A stretch of DNA of 42,825 nucleotides from an uncultured Clostridia bacterium (GTDB taxonomy: Bacteria; Bacillota; Clostridia; Monoglobales; Monoglobaceae), in assembly GCA_947589045.1 (NCBI GenBank), contig CANQBQ010000017.1:1-42825 (forward strand). Direction: 5' to 3'. Shown here piece after piece: positions 12,326 to 19,364 of this stretch (within the stretch, counting starts at the first letter, position 1; each line of letters starts with the position of its first letter). Under the pieces are notes generated by a model, which was not told the origin of the DNA, made no database searches, and was given only the letters and a program-made list of their open reading frames with translations. The position numbers and the translations under genes were made by a program.

Positions 12326-14590
12326 TTAGTACTTGACAATTCCGCTTATATCGGTGTCCAAGGTCGAGTTCTCGCTTCCCTTTTCGTTGGTGATATATAC
12401 GCCGTATGAACTGTCGGTCACGTTTTTAATCATAAATATGTCCCCGCTCGAGGTCTGGAAAAACGCATATACGCCGTCGCCCAGCGTTACGCTTTTCGCG
12501 TCGTCGGACGAAATCGCCAGAGAGCCTGCGCCCGCCTCGTCAAGACCGGTCTGATACAGAATATTCATACCGTCGTTGGTAAACGAGAACCTCTTTGCAT
12601 CTATTTCTCCGAGCACGAGAGCGTTTTCACCGTTCTTATACCTGTAAATATTCACGTTATTATGCTCAGCATTGTAGTTGTTCGCGTAGTAAATCAGCTT
12701 GCCGTTGTCCGAAATACTGCACGCATACGCATTGTCGGCAACTTTAACGCTGTCGGAGGTCTTTCCGTCCTCAAAACCGACGCTGTACAAAGCTCCTCCT
12801 CCCCTTTGGGTGTCAAAGCTGGATATATACGTCACCTTGCTGAAATCCGCGCTTATGTCAAACTGCCTAAGCCCGTAAAAGTCGGTATTCTTGAGTGTGT
12901 GGACGTTGCTCGCTATCTTGAGCTGCTCTCCGCTCAGATTATACAGATAGTAGTCCGCCATATTATTCTCGTAAACCTTATTGAATATTATGATTTTTTC
13001 ATCCGAGCTCATCTGCACGATGTCGCTCACGCCGGACGCTATCTTTTCCTTCTCTCCGCTTAAAGTATTGGTCGCATAGAGAGACTGTGAGCCGTTTTCC
13101 AAAACTCCGTAGACATACATCATATCCAATGTTTTGGTAATTACCGGCGGCGTCTTTGCCTGCTCCACCACTCGCTTCTTTTCGCTGTCCTCAGACTTTA
13201 TGTAAACGTCATACACACCGCTCGAAACATTGTATTCCTTGGCGTAAACAAAAACCTTGCCGGTTCTGTCTGAGCCGAATACCGAATACACCTCCGAGTC
13301 GATCTTTCTCTTTTCGCTGTTCTTCTTTCGGATGTTCTTTATATACAAATCGCCCGAATATGAGGCGTTGTCAAAGTTTTGTATAAACAGAACATTGTTT
13401 TCATCCTGCGAAAAAACAAACGTACCGCTGTCCATATCGTCGTTTATTTTAAGCGACTCCTTCTCTGAGAGGTCTCTGCTGTAAAGAGAGCCCATATTGC
13501 CCGTGCTGTCCGCACCCGCAAGATACATTACCTTTTCTCCGTCGGGCGTGAGCACGAACGAGCTTGAAACCTCCTCGGCTATCACCGTTTTCTTGCCGCT
13601 CTTTACCTCTACGGCATTCAGCGAGCCGTACTTATTCACAACGTCATAATGGTCGATATAGTATATATATTTCCCGTTTTCGGAGATTTTAACAAGTCCT
13701 TCGTCGGTAACAAGCGACAGCTTGTCGTATGTAACGGGTTCCTCTCCCTCTGCGGGAGCCGGATAAGTGTTCTCATTCACAGTATTTTCCGAAAGGGTAG
13801 TGCTTGTCCCGTCATACTGCGAAATAAGCGCGTTCCCCTTTAAATAAATCACCGGGGACTCGCCCTTCGACATCTTTGCAACCGAAGCCGAGCAGCCGCG
13901 CACGATTGCCGATATGACAAACATCAAAACCACCAAAGCCGCAACACCGCATACTACCTTGATTATCTGCGGAAGATGCCCTTTTATGACGCTTCCTATC
14001 GAATTGCGCTGCTTTTTGCGCTCTGCTTTCTCCTTGCGCTCTTTGGGCTTTTGCTGCTTTTGCCTCTTGGCTCTCGCCGAACCCCTGCCGCTGTCCGTTT
14101 CGCCTAAGCCTATTTTTCTGTTGAGCTTTTCAAGCTCCTCATTTTCGGATGCGGGTTCAACTCTCCTGCTTCTCGCCGCTCTGTTGACCCTGAGCAGAGT
14201 CTTGCCCTTGCTCGGCGCGGAGCTGTCCTCGCCGCCGCCCGCTGCCTCTTTTGAAGAAAGCACGCCGACAGGCTCGTCAAAGCCGAAATCGCTCGGCGTT
14301 GCGGTGTTAAATTCAATATCCGAATTTACGTCGGTAATTGCGTCAACGGTATGAGTAAACTCGCGCGGCTCTTCACCTCGGTGATCTCCGTATATCAAAT
14401 CTCCGCTGACATCGGTGCTCCTGCTCGCGCGTGCGCTCAAAATCTCCTTTACGCGATTTTCGGAGCTTTCAAGATTTCTCCTCACGCTCTCCGGCGCTTC
14501 GCCGACAGACGAGCCGTCCAGCGCGTAGCCGCAAAGCGGGCAGGTTTCCTGTTTGCCGAAAATCTCGGTATTACACTTGGGGCATTTCAA
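12326..14590 (-). CDS. Membrane-anchored zinc-ribbon and beta-propeller protein
   Basis: A 754-residue protein of unknown function. It starts with a zinc ribbon (Cys3, Cys6, Cys17, Cys20), followed by a long acidic, then strongly basic, low-complexity cytoplasmic region (to about 208). One transmembrane helix follows (about 209-230), then a large extracytoplasmic part. That part contains many repeated units of the type GKYIYYIDHYD, GEKVMYLAGAD, KVTYISSFD, NGKLIYYANN and GMNILYQTGLD, the spacing of a TolB/DUF5050-like beta-propeller. The start is a TTG with GGAGG 8 bases upstream. A strong promoter lies at 14652-14680, so it opens the nadD group as a new transcription unit. I infer a sensor or scaffold linking the cell surface to the cytoplasm; no enzyme motif is seen. 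Confidence 0.75.
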   Translation of the reverse strand: MKCPKCNTEIFGKQETCPLCGYALDGSSVGEAPESVRRNLESSENRVKEILSARASRSTDVSGDLIYGDHRGEEPREFTHTVDAITDVNSDIEFNTATPSDFGFDEPVGVLSSKEAAGGGEDSSAPSKGKTLLRVNRAARSRRVEPASENEELEKLNRKIGLGETDSGRGSARAKRQKQQKPKERKEKAERKKQRNSIGSVIKGHLPQIIKVVCGVAALVVLMFVISAIVRGCSASVAKMSKGESPVIYLKGNALISQYDGTSTTLSENTVNENTYPAPAEGEEPVTYDKLSLVTDEGLVKISENGKYIYYIDHYDVVNKYGSLNAVEVKSGKKTVIAEEVSSSFVLTPDGEKVMYLAGADSTGNMGSLYSRDLSEKESLKINDDMDSGTFVFSQDENNVLFIQNFDNASYSGDLYIKNIRKKNSEKRKIDSEVYSVFGSDRTGKVFVYAKEYNVSSGVYDVYIKSEDSEKKRVVEQAKTPPVITKTLDMMYVYGVLENGSQSLYATNTLSGEKEKIASGVSDIVQMSSDEKIIIFNKVYENNMADYYLYNLSGEQLKIASNVHTLKNTDFYGLRQFDISADFSKVTYISSFDTQRGGGALYSVGFEDGKTSDSVKVADNAYACSISDNGKLIYYANNYNAEHNNVNIYRYKNGENALVLGEIDAKRFSFTNDGMNILYQTGLDEAGAGSLAISSDDAKSVTLGDGVYAFFQTSSGDIFMIKNVTDSSYGVYITNEKGSENSTLDTDISGIVKY

Positions 14591-14651
14591 AAAAACCGCC
14601 TCCTATATACAAATTTTCAAGATGTCTGCCAAAAAAACATTATTATTTTAA

Positions 14652-14680
14652 ATTATAACATTTTTTAAACACTTTTGCAA
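14652..14680 (-). promoter_or_regulatory. Promoter of the propeller gene / nadD group
   Basis: On the minus strand TTGCAA (plus 14675-14680), 17 bases, TATAAT (plus 14652-14657). It lies directly after the trmD stop. Confidence 0.7.
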
Positions 14681-14682
14681 TA

Positions 14683-15411
14683 TTATTTTTTTAACTTTGC
14701 AACAAATACTTTCTCTTCCTCCGTGAGGTTTGCTCTCGACAGCATCCCGCGCCGCTTATTAAAGGTGTTTATTATAGACTGCTCCCGCTTCCACTCGGCT
14801 ACCATTTTATGGTTCCCGCCTCTCAGCACCTCCGGCACCTCTACGCCGTGCCAAACGGGCGGCCTCGTGTACTGCGGGTGCTCGAGCAGCCCGCCGCTGA
14901 GCGATTCGTTGAGATACGCTTCCTCATCGGGCAAAACTCCGTCGATAAGGCGCGAGGTCGCGTCTATTACCGCCATAGCGGCAATTTCGCCGCCGGTCAT
15001 AACAAAATCGCCGATTGAAATTTCTTCATCGACAATCTCATCAAGCACTCTTTGGTCTATTCCCTCGTAATGACCGCATATTAAAATCACGCGCTCTTTT
15101 TTCGACAGCCTTTTCGCCGTCGACTCTCTGAAAACTCTGCCCTGCGGGGAGAGGTACACGGTAAACGGCTTTTCATCAAGCCCCCGTGCCACGCTCTCAT
15201 ACGCGCGGAAAACAGGCTCGGACTGTATGACCATACCCCTGCCGCCGCCGTAAGGCGCGTCGTCAACGCGGTTGTGCTTATTTCCCGCGAAGTCCCGTAT
15301 GTCCACACAGTTTATCTCGATAATGCCCTTGCTCTGCGCACGACCTATTATGCTGTCGCCCAGAGCCGCGTTTATCATATCCGGAAACAGCGTCAATACG
15401 TCAAATCTCAT
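14683..15411 (-). CDS. trmD: tRNA (guanine-37-N1)-methyltransferase
   Basis: Methylates G37 next to the anticodon of several tRNAs using S-adenosylmethionine, preventing frameshifts. The 242-residue SPOUT protein has the trefoil-knot segments LSPQGRVF, ICGHYEGIDQRV and EISIGDFVMTGGE, the conserved DDAPYGGGRGM and the C-terminal RGGNHKMVAEWK. Length is normal. Its ATG overlaps the rimM stop by one base (TGATG), so the pair is coupled. It is the last gene of the ylxM-ffh-rpsP-khpA-rimM-trmD cluster; no clear hairpin terminator follows. Confidence 0.97.
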   Translation of the reverse strand: MRFDVLTLFPDMINAALGDSIIGRAQSKGIIEINCVDIRDFAGNKHNRVDDAPYGGGRGMVIQSEPVFRAYESVARGLDEKPFTVYLSPQGRVFRESTAKRLSKKERVILICGHYEGIDQRVLDEIVDEEISIGDFVMTGGEIAAMAVIDATSRLIDGVLPDEEAYLNESLSGGLLEHPQYTRPPVWHGVEVPEVLRGGNHKMVAEWKREQSIINTFNKRRGMLSRANLTEEEKVFVAKLKK

Positions 15412-15920
15412 CAGTCTATCAATCCCTTTAACAGTTTGACGGTAACATATCCCGCCTCAATGTTCACTTCTCTTACCACTTCGTCTATTACGGGTATGAG
15501 TATCGGATTTTTCCTTTTTCCTGTCTTATCCTTAAGCACATACACGTCGTTGCTTCCCGTCTTTATAATATCGTCAATGACTCCCAAGACCTCGCTTTCC
15601 TCGGTCCTGACCTCAAGACCGAGAAGGTCGCATATATAATACGTTCCCTCAGGCAGCTCGCCGAGCGCGGCGCGCTCCACATAAACGGTCTTATTCTTCA
15701 GAAGTTCCGCATCGTTTATGCTGTCTACGCCCTTTGCTTTAAGCAAAACGGCGGTCTTGTGAAGTCTCGCGTTTTCAATCTCATATCTGTTGCCGTCAAT
15801 ATATATGTCCTCCAAATCACAGAAAACCGCGGGGTCGTCGCACCACGGTATGATTTTGAGGTCGCCGCGTATCCCGTGCGTATTGACGACCTTGCCTATT
15901 TCAATAAAATTTTTATCCAT
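15411..15920 (-). CDS. rimM: Ribosome maturation factor RimM
   Basis: Binds ribosomal protein S19 and assists maturation of the 30S head. From the ATG at 15920 the product is 169 residues. The N-terminal RimM domain opens with IEIGKVVNTHGIRGDLKI (residues 6-23), and a PRC-barrel domain follows (about 95-169, with YYICDLLGLEV and NPILIPVIDEVV). A TTG eight codons upstream (15944) is a possible earlier start, but family alignment favours the ATG; GAGGT lies 10 bases upstream of it. A bulged hairpin sits just before, between khpA and rimM. Confidence 0.95.
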   Translation of the reverse strand: MDKNFIEIGKVVNTHGIRGDLKIIPWCDDPAVFCDLEDIYIDGNRYEIENARLHKTAVLLKAKGVDSINDAELLKNKTVYVERAALGELPEGTYYICDLLGLEVRTEESEVLGVIDDIIKTGSNDVYVLKDKTGKRKNPILIPVIDEVVREVNIEAGYVTVKLLKGLID

Positions 15921-15938
15921 ATCAAACTGTACCTCATA

Positions 15939-15970
15939 GCACAAAAGGGCTGCAAAGCAACCCTTTGTGC
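15939..15970 (-). other. Hairpin in the khpA-rimM gap
   Basis: GCACAAAAGGG and CCCTTTGTGC form a stem with one bulged A, and TGC/GCA extends it. It ends about 20 bases before the rimM ATG and has no T-run, so it is more likely a processing or translation-control element than a terminator. Confidence 0.4.
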
Positions 15971-15977
15971 GATTAAA

Positions 15978-16205
15978 TCAAGAAATTTCAACCACTACTT
16001 TTTTGTTTTCACGACTCGCAGCGGCCTTTATTACGACGCGTATCGCCTTCGCAATCCGCCCCTGCCTGCCTATGACCTTACCCATATCCGCCTCGTCAAC
16101 GTGAAGTTCGAGCGTAGTGGAATAGTCTCCCTCTATCTCGTTGACTACTACGGCGTCGGGATTAGAAACCATAGATTTTGCGATGAATTCCAACAAGTCT
16201 TTCAT
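15978..16205 (-). CDS. khpA: KH-domain RNA-binding protein KhpA
   Basis: A 75-residue single KH-domain protein. KhpA pairs with KhpB in Firmicutes and binds many RNAs, affecting cell division and elongation. The GxxG loop is IGRQGR (residues 45-50) within MGKVIGRQGRIAKAIR, and the C-terminal KKVVVEIS strand is typical. Start ATG at 16205 with GGAG upstream. Its place between rpsP and rimM is conserved across Firmicutes. Confidence 0.95.
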   Translation of the reverse strand: MKDLLEFIAKSMVSNPDAVVVNEIEGDYSTTLELHVDEADMGKVIGRQGRIAKAIRVVIKAAASRENKKVVVEIS

Positions 16206-16261
16206 AACAATTCTCCGTTCTTTCTTTGATTAAATCCGACTAAATCCGACAAATCCGAATT

Positions 16262-16504
16262 TTAGATAATTCCCGAATTTTTCAAAAGTCTTTTAACGGT
16301 GTCGGTGGGCTGAGCGCCGTTTCCAATCCACGACTTTGCCTTTTCCGCGTCGATTTTAACCTCAGCGGGCTCCTTGAGCGGATTGTAGGTGCCTATTTCC
16401 TCAATAAATCTGCCGTCTCTCGGGTATCTCGAGTCCGCAACTACCACACGATAGAACGGAGCCTTCTTTGCGCCCATTCTTCTCAAACGAATTTTTACTG
16501 CCAT
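16262..16504 (-). CDS. rpsP: 30S ribosomal protein S16
   Basis: An 80-residue ribosomal protein needed for early assembly of the 30S 5' domain. It has the family start [25 protein letters not shown] followed by [15 protein letters not shown] chose the ATG at 16504, with GGAGGT (plus 16512-16517) 7 bases away; an upstream in-frame start at 16519 would cover that ribosome site. It lies 61 bases after ffh. Confidence 0.98.
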   Translation of the reverse strand: MAVKIRLRRMGAKKAPFYRVVVADSRYPRDGRFIEEIGTYNPLKEPAEVKIDAEKAKSWIGNGAQPTDTVKRLLKNSGII

Positions 16505-16565
16505 TTTTTCTACCTCCAAAAAATTTTGTTGAATATTTAAAATTTAATAATTTTTCATAGTATTT

Positions 16566-17912
16566 TTAAAACGGGAAGCCCATTCTGCCTTTTCTGCCGA
16601 ACCTTCCGAGCTTTCCCATACCGCCCGACAGCTGCTTCATCATCTTTTGCATCTGCTCGAACTGCTTGACAAGCGAGTTTACGTCCGAAATGTCGGTACC
16701 GCTTCCCGCCGCAATTCTCGCGCGCCTTGACGGGGTGAGCTTATCCGCGCAGTCGCGCTCGCGTGCGGTCATTGACTTTATTATAGCCTCTATTTTAACC
16801 ATTCTGCTCTCGTCTATATTGGCGTTTTGGAGAGCCTTTGCGTTAACGCCGGGAATCATCGACAAAATCTGAGACATAGAGCCCATATTTTTCATCTGGT
16901 CCATCTGCTCCAAGAAGTCGCCGAACGTGAACTTCTGCTCGCGCAGCTTTTTCTCCAATTCCTCCGCGCGTTTTGCGTCAAGCGCACTCTCCGCCTTTTC
17001 TATGAGGCTGAGCATATCGCCCATTCCGAGTATGCGCGACGCCATTCTGTCGGGGTGAAAGACCTCCAAATCGGTCAGCTTTTCGCCCATACCGCAGAAC
17101 TTTATGGGCTTTTGCGTAACGGCACGAACCGAAAGAGCCGCGCCGCCTCTGGTATCACTGTCGAGCTTTGTGAGCACAACGCCGCTTATATCAAGCTCGT
17201 TGTTGAAAGCCTCCGCGACATTTACCGCGTCCTGACCCGTCATAGCGTCTACCACAAGCAAAATCTCGTCGGGCTCTACCGCCGCCTTTATACGGCGAAG
17301 CTCATCCATAAGCTCCTCGTCGATATGCAGACGACCCGCAACGTCGATTATAAGCACGTCGTTTGAATGCTTAGCGGCGTGCGCCAGACCCTTTTTCGCT
17401 ATGTCCACCGCGTCGCGGCTTCCCTCTATCGAAAATACGGGCAAATCCAGCTTTTCGCCCACGACCTGAAGCTGCTTTACCGCGGCGGGACGATATACGT
17501 CGCACGCGCAAAGGAGCGGTCTTTTACCCTGTTTTTTCAAAAGTCCGCCAAGCTTTGCGGTAGTGGTTGTCTTACCGGCTCCCTGAAGACCCGCCATCAT
17601 AATAACAGTGGGCGGCTTTGAGGAAATATTTATTTTCTGTTCGCTTCCGCCCATTACGGCGATAAGCTCCTCGTTTACGATTTTTATAATCTGCTGGGCG
17701 GGCGTGAGGGACTCCATAACCTCCGCTCCGACCGAACGCTCGGACACGTTTCTGATAAATTCCTTTACCACCTTGAAGTTAACGTCCGCCTCAAGAAGGG
17801 CAAGCTTAACCTCACGCATAGCGTCCTTTATGTCCTTTTCGCTCAGCTTGCCTCTGCCTCTCAGCTTTTTAAACGTCTTTTGCAACTTTTCGGATAAGCT
17901 CTCAAAAGCCAT
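16566..17912 (-). CDS. ffh: Signal recognition particle GTPase
   Basis: Binds signal sequences of nascent membrane and secreted proteins together with 4.5S RNA and delivers the ribosome to FtsY. The 448-residue chain shows the N-domain, and the G-domain motifs GLQGAGKTTTTAKL, DVYRPAAVKQL, DVAGRLHID and TKLDSDTRGGAAL. A methionine-rich M-domain follows from about 300 (MDQMKNMGSMSQILSMIPG and SGTDISDVNSLVKQFEQMQKMM). Length is typical. GAAGGAGAGAG precedes the ATG. It follows ylxM by 49 bases. Confidence 0.98.
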   Translation of the reverse strand: MAFESLSEKLQKTFKKLRGRGKLSEKDIKDAMREVKLALLEADVNFKVVKEFIRNVSERSVGAEVMESLTPAQQIIKIVNEELIAVMGGSEQKINISSKPPTVIMMAGLQGAGKTTTTAKLGGLLKKQGKRPLLCACDVYRPAAVKQLQVVGEKLDLPVFSIEGSRDAVDIAKKGLAHAAKHSNDVLIIDVAGRLHIDEELMDELRRIKAAVEPDEILLVVDAMTGQDAVNVAEAFNNELDISGVVLTKLDSDTRGGAALSVRAVTQKPIKFCGMGEKLTDLEVFHPDRMASRILGMGDMLSLIEKAESALDAKRAEELEKKLREQKFTFGDFLEQMDQMKNMGSMSQILSMIPGVNAKALQNANIDESRMVKIEAIIKSMTARERDCADKLTPSRRARIAAGSGTDISDVNSLVKQFEQMQKMMKQLSGGMGKLGRFGRKGRMGFPF

Positions 17913-17961
17913 AAGACTCTCTCCTTCCGATTTTAAATCTTTTTTTAATCTTTAAATCGGT

Positions 17962-18327
17962 TTAAATTTCACTGATTTCCATAACAATGGTTAAAATCTC
18001 ATTGATTTTTCGCTTTATGTCGTTGGAGAGCGTGGCGATGCTCGGAGATGCTTCGATTTCACTGATGATTTCGTCGATATGCTCCAAACTCCCCTTGATA
18101 TTCAAAAACCTTTCGGCGAAGCCGAGCTTTTCCTCAATATCAAGAAGCTGTTTCTCCGCGCGCTTTATATTATCCCGTACCCCCTGCCTGGTTATCCTCA
18201 GTTCCTCGCTTATCTCGGACAGCGACAGGTCGTCGTTATAATACAATTCAATACAGTCCTGCTGGCGCGGCGTGAGCATATTACGATAAAATCCGTAAAG
18301 CAGTCCTACTTTAACATTGTTTTCCAT
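17962..18327 (-). CDS. ylxM: YlxM/p13-like DNA-binding protein
   Basis: A 121-residue helix-turn-helix protein of the UPF0122 family, related to sigma-factor region 4 (LTPRQQDCIELYYNDDLSLSEISEELRITRQGVRDNIKRAEKQL). It is nearly always encoded with ffh and ftsY and has been linked to the signal recognition particle pathway. I chose the ATG at 18327 because GGAGAG lies 7-12 bases upstream; the in-frame start at 18351 lies in the long inverted repeat. A strong promoter and a 17-bp inverted repeat precede it. Because it has a DNA-binding fold, control of its own operon through that repeat is a testable idea. Confidence 0.93.
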   Translation of the reverse strand: MENNVKVGLLYGFYRNMLTPRQQDCIELYYNDDLSLSEISEELRITRQGVRDNIKRAEKQLLDIEEKLGFAERFLNIKGSLEHIDEIISEIEASPSIATLSNDIKRKINEILTIVMEISEI

Positions 18328-18349
18328 AACTTGCTCTCCCGTAAAAAAC

Positions 18350-18389
18350 AATTCTTGTTGTAAAGCTGTTATGCTTTACAACAAGAATT
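18350..18389. promoter_or_regulatory. 17-bp perfect inverted repeat at the ylxM-ffh transcription start
   Basis: AATTCTTGTTGTAAAGC (18350-18366), a 6-base loop and GCTTTACAACAAGAATT (18373-18389) are exact reverse complements. On the minus strand the repeat starts directly after the -10 box and is followed by GTTTTTTAC. It could be an operator, a 5'-end mRNA hairpin, or the ftsY terminator. Confidence 0.75.
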
Positions 18390-18418
18390 ATTTTAAACCA
18401 TATTTCGGAATATGTCAA
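18390..18418 (-). promoter_or_regulatory. Promoter of the ylxM-ffh-rpsP-trmD operon
   Basis: On the minus strand TTGACA (plus 18413-18418), 17 bases, TAAAAT (plus 18390-18395), between ftsY and ylxM. Confidence 0.75.
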
Positions 18419-18443
18419 GTACTTTTACTTTATTTTTTAAAAT

Positions 18444-19364
18444 TTATTCCTCGTTTCCTATTATAGCGTCCACAAATTCCTCGGCGGAGAACTCCGCGAT
18501 GTCGTCTATCCCCTCTCCCAAGCCGACCAGCTTCACGGGGATATTATAGTCATTTTTTATCGCGAAAACAATTCCGCCCTTTGCGGTTCCGTCCAGCTTT
18601 GTAAGCACTATGCCGGTTATGTCGGCGGCATCCTTGAAAAGACGCGCCTGCTCTACCGCGTTTTGTCCCGTTGTCGCGTCAAGCACAAGCAAGACCTCTT
18701 TTGAGGAGTCGGGCAGCTCGCGGTTTAATATTCTATATATCTTTTTCAGCTCCTCCATAAGATTTTTCTTATTGTGAAGCCTGCCCGCCGTGTCGCAGAG
18801 AAGCACATCCGCCCCTCTCGCCTTGGCGGCGTTTATCGCGTCAAATATTACCGCCGCGGGGTCGGAACCCTCGCTTTGCTTGATTATGTTAACTCCCGCT
18901 CGGTCAGCCCACACTTCGAGCTGTTCTATCGCCGCCGCGCGGAAGGTGTCCGCTGCCGCGATTATGACGTTCTTCCCCTCTTTTTTGTACATATTCGCGA
19001 TTTTGCCTATCGAGGTGGTTTTTCCCACGCCGTTCACGCCGATAACCATAATGACGGCGGGCTTGCCGCTGAGCGCGAGCTTTTCCTCCTCATCTACCTG
19101 CAGTATATCGGTGAGTATCGTGCGAAGCTCCTCGCGCAGCTCGCCGCTGTCGGTAAGACGCTTTTCCTTTGCCGCATTCCTAAGCTCGTCCACGATATAA
19201 ACCGATGTGTTTACGCCCACGTCGGACATAATGAGCATTTCTTCAAGCTCATCAAATAAATCGTCGTCGATTTTCACGAATGATTTTACAACATTTTCAA
19301 ATTTCTCGTTTATAGACTCTCTCGTCTTGCTGAGACTTTCTTTAAGTTTACCGAAAACTCCCAT
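18444..19364 (-). CDS. ftsY: Signal recognition particle receptor FtsY
   Basis: Membrane-associated GTPase that receives the SRP-ribosome complex. The 306-residue product has the short N-domain of Gram-positive FtsY without a long acidic A-domain. Its GTPase motifs are GVNGVGKTTSIGKIA, AADTFRAAAIEQL, DTAGRLHNKKNLMEEL and TKLDGTAKGG, with LVGLGEGIDDIAEF at the end. Its ATG overlaps the smc stop by one base (TAATG), so translation is coupled to smc. This smc-ftsY-ylxM-ffh order is common in Firmicutes. Confidence 0.98.
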   Translation of the reverse strand: MGVFGKLKESLSKTRESINEKFENVVKSFVKIDDDLFDELEEMLIMSDVGVNTSVYIVDELRNAAKEKRLTDSGELREELRTILTDILQVDEEEKLALSGKPAVIMVIGVNGVGKTTSIGKIANMYKKEGKNVIIAAADTFRAAAIEQLEVWADRAGVNIIKQSEGSDPAAVIFDAINAAKARGADVLLCDTAGRLHNKKNLMEELKKIYRILNRELPDSSKEVLLVLDATTGQNAVEQARLFKDAADITGIVLTKLDGTAKGGIVFAIKNDYNIPVKLVGLGEGIDDIAEFSAEEFVDAIIGNEE

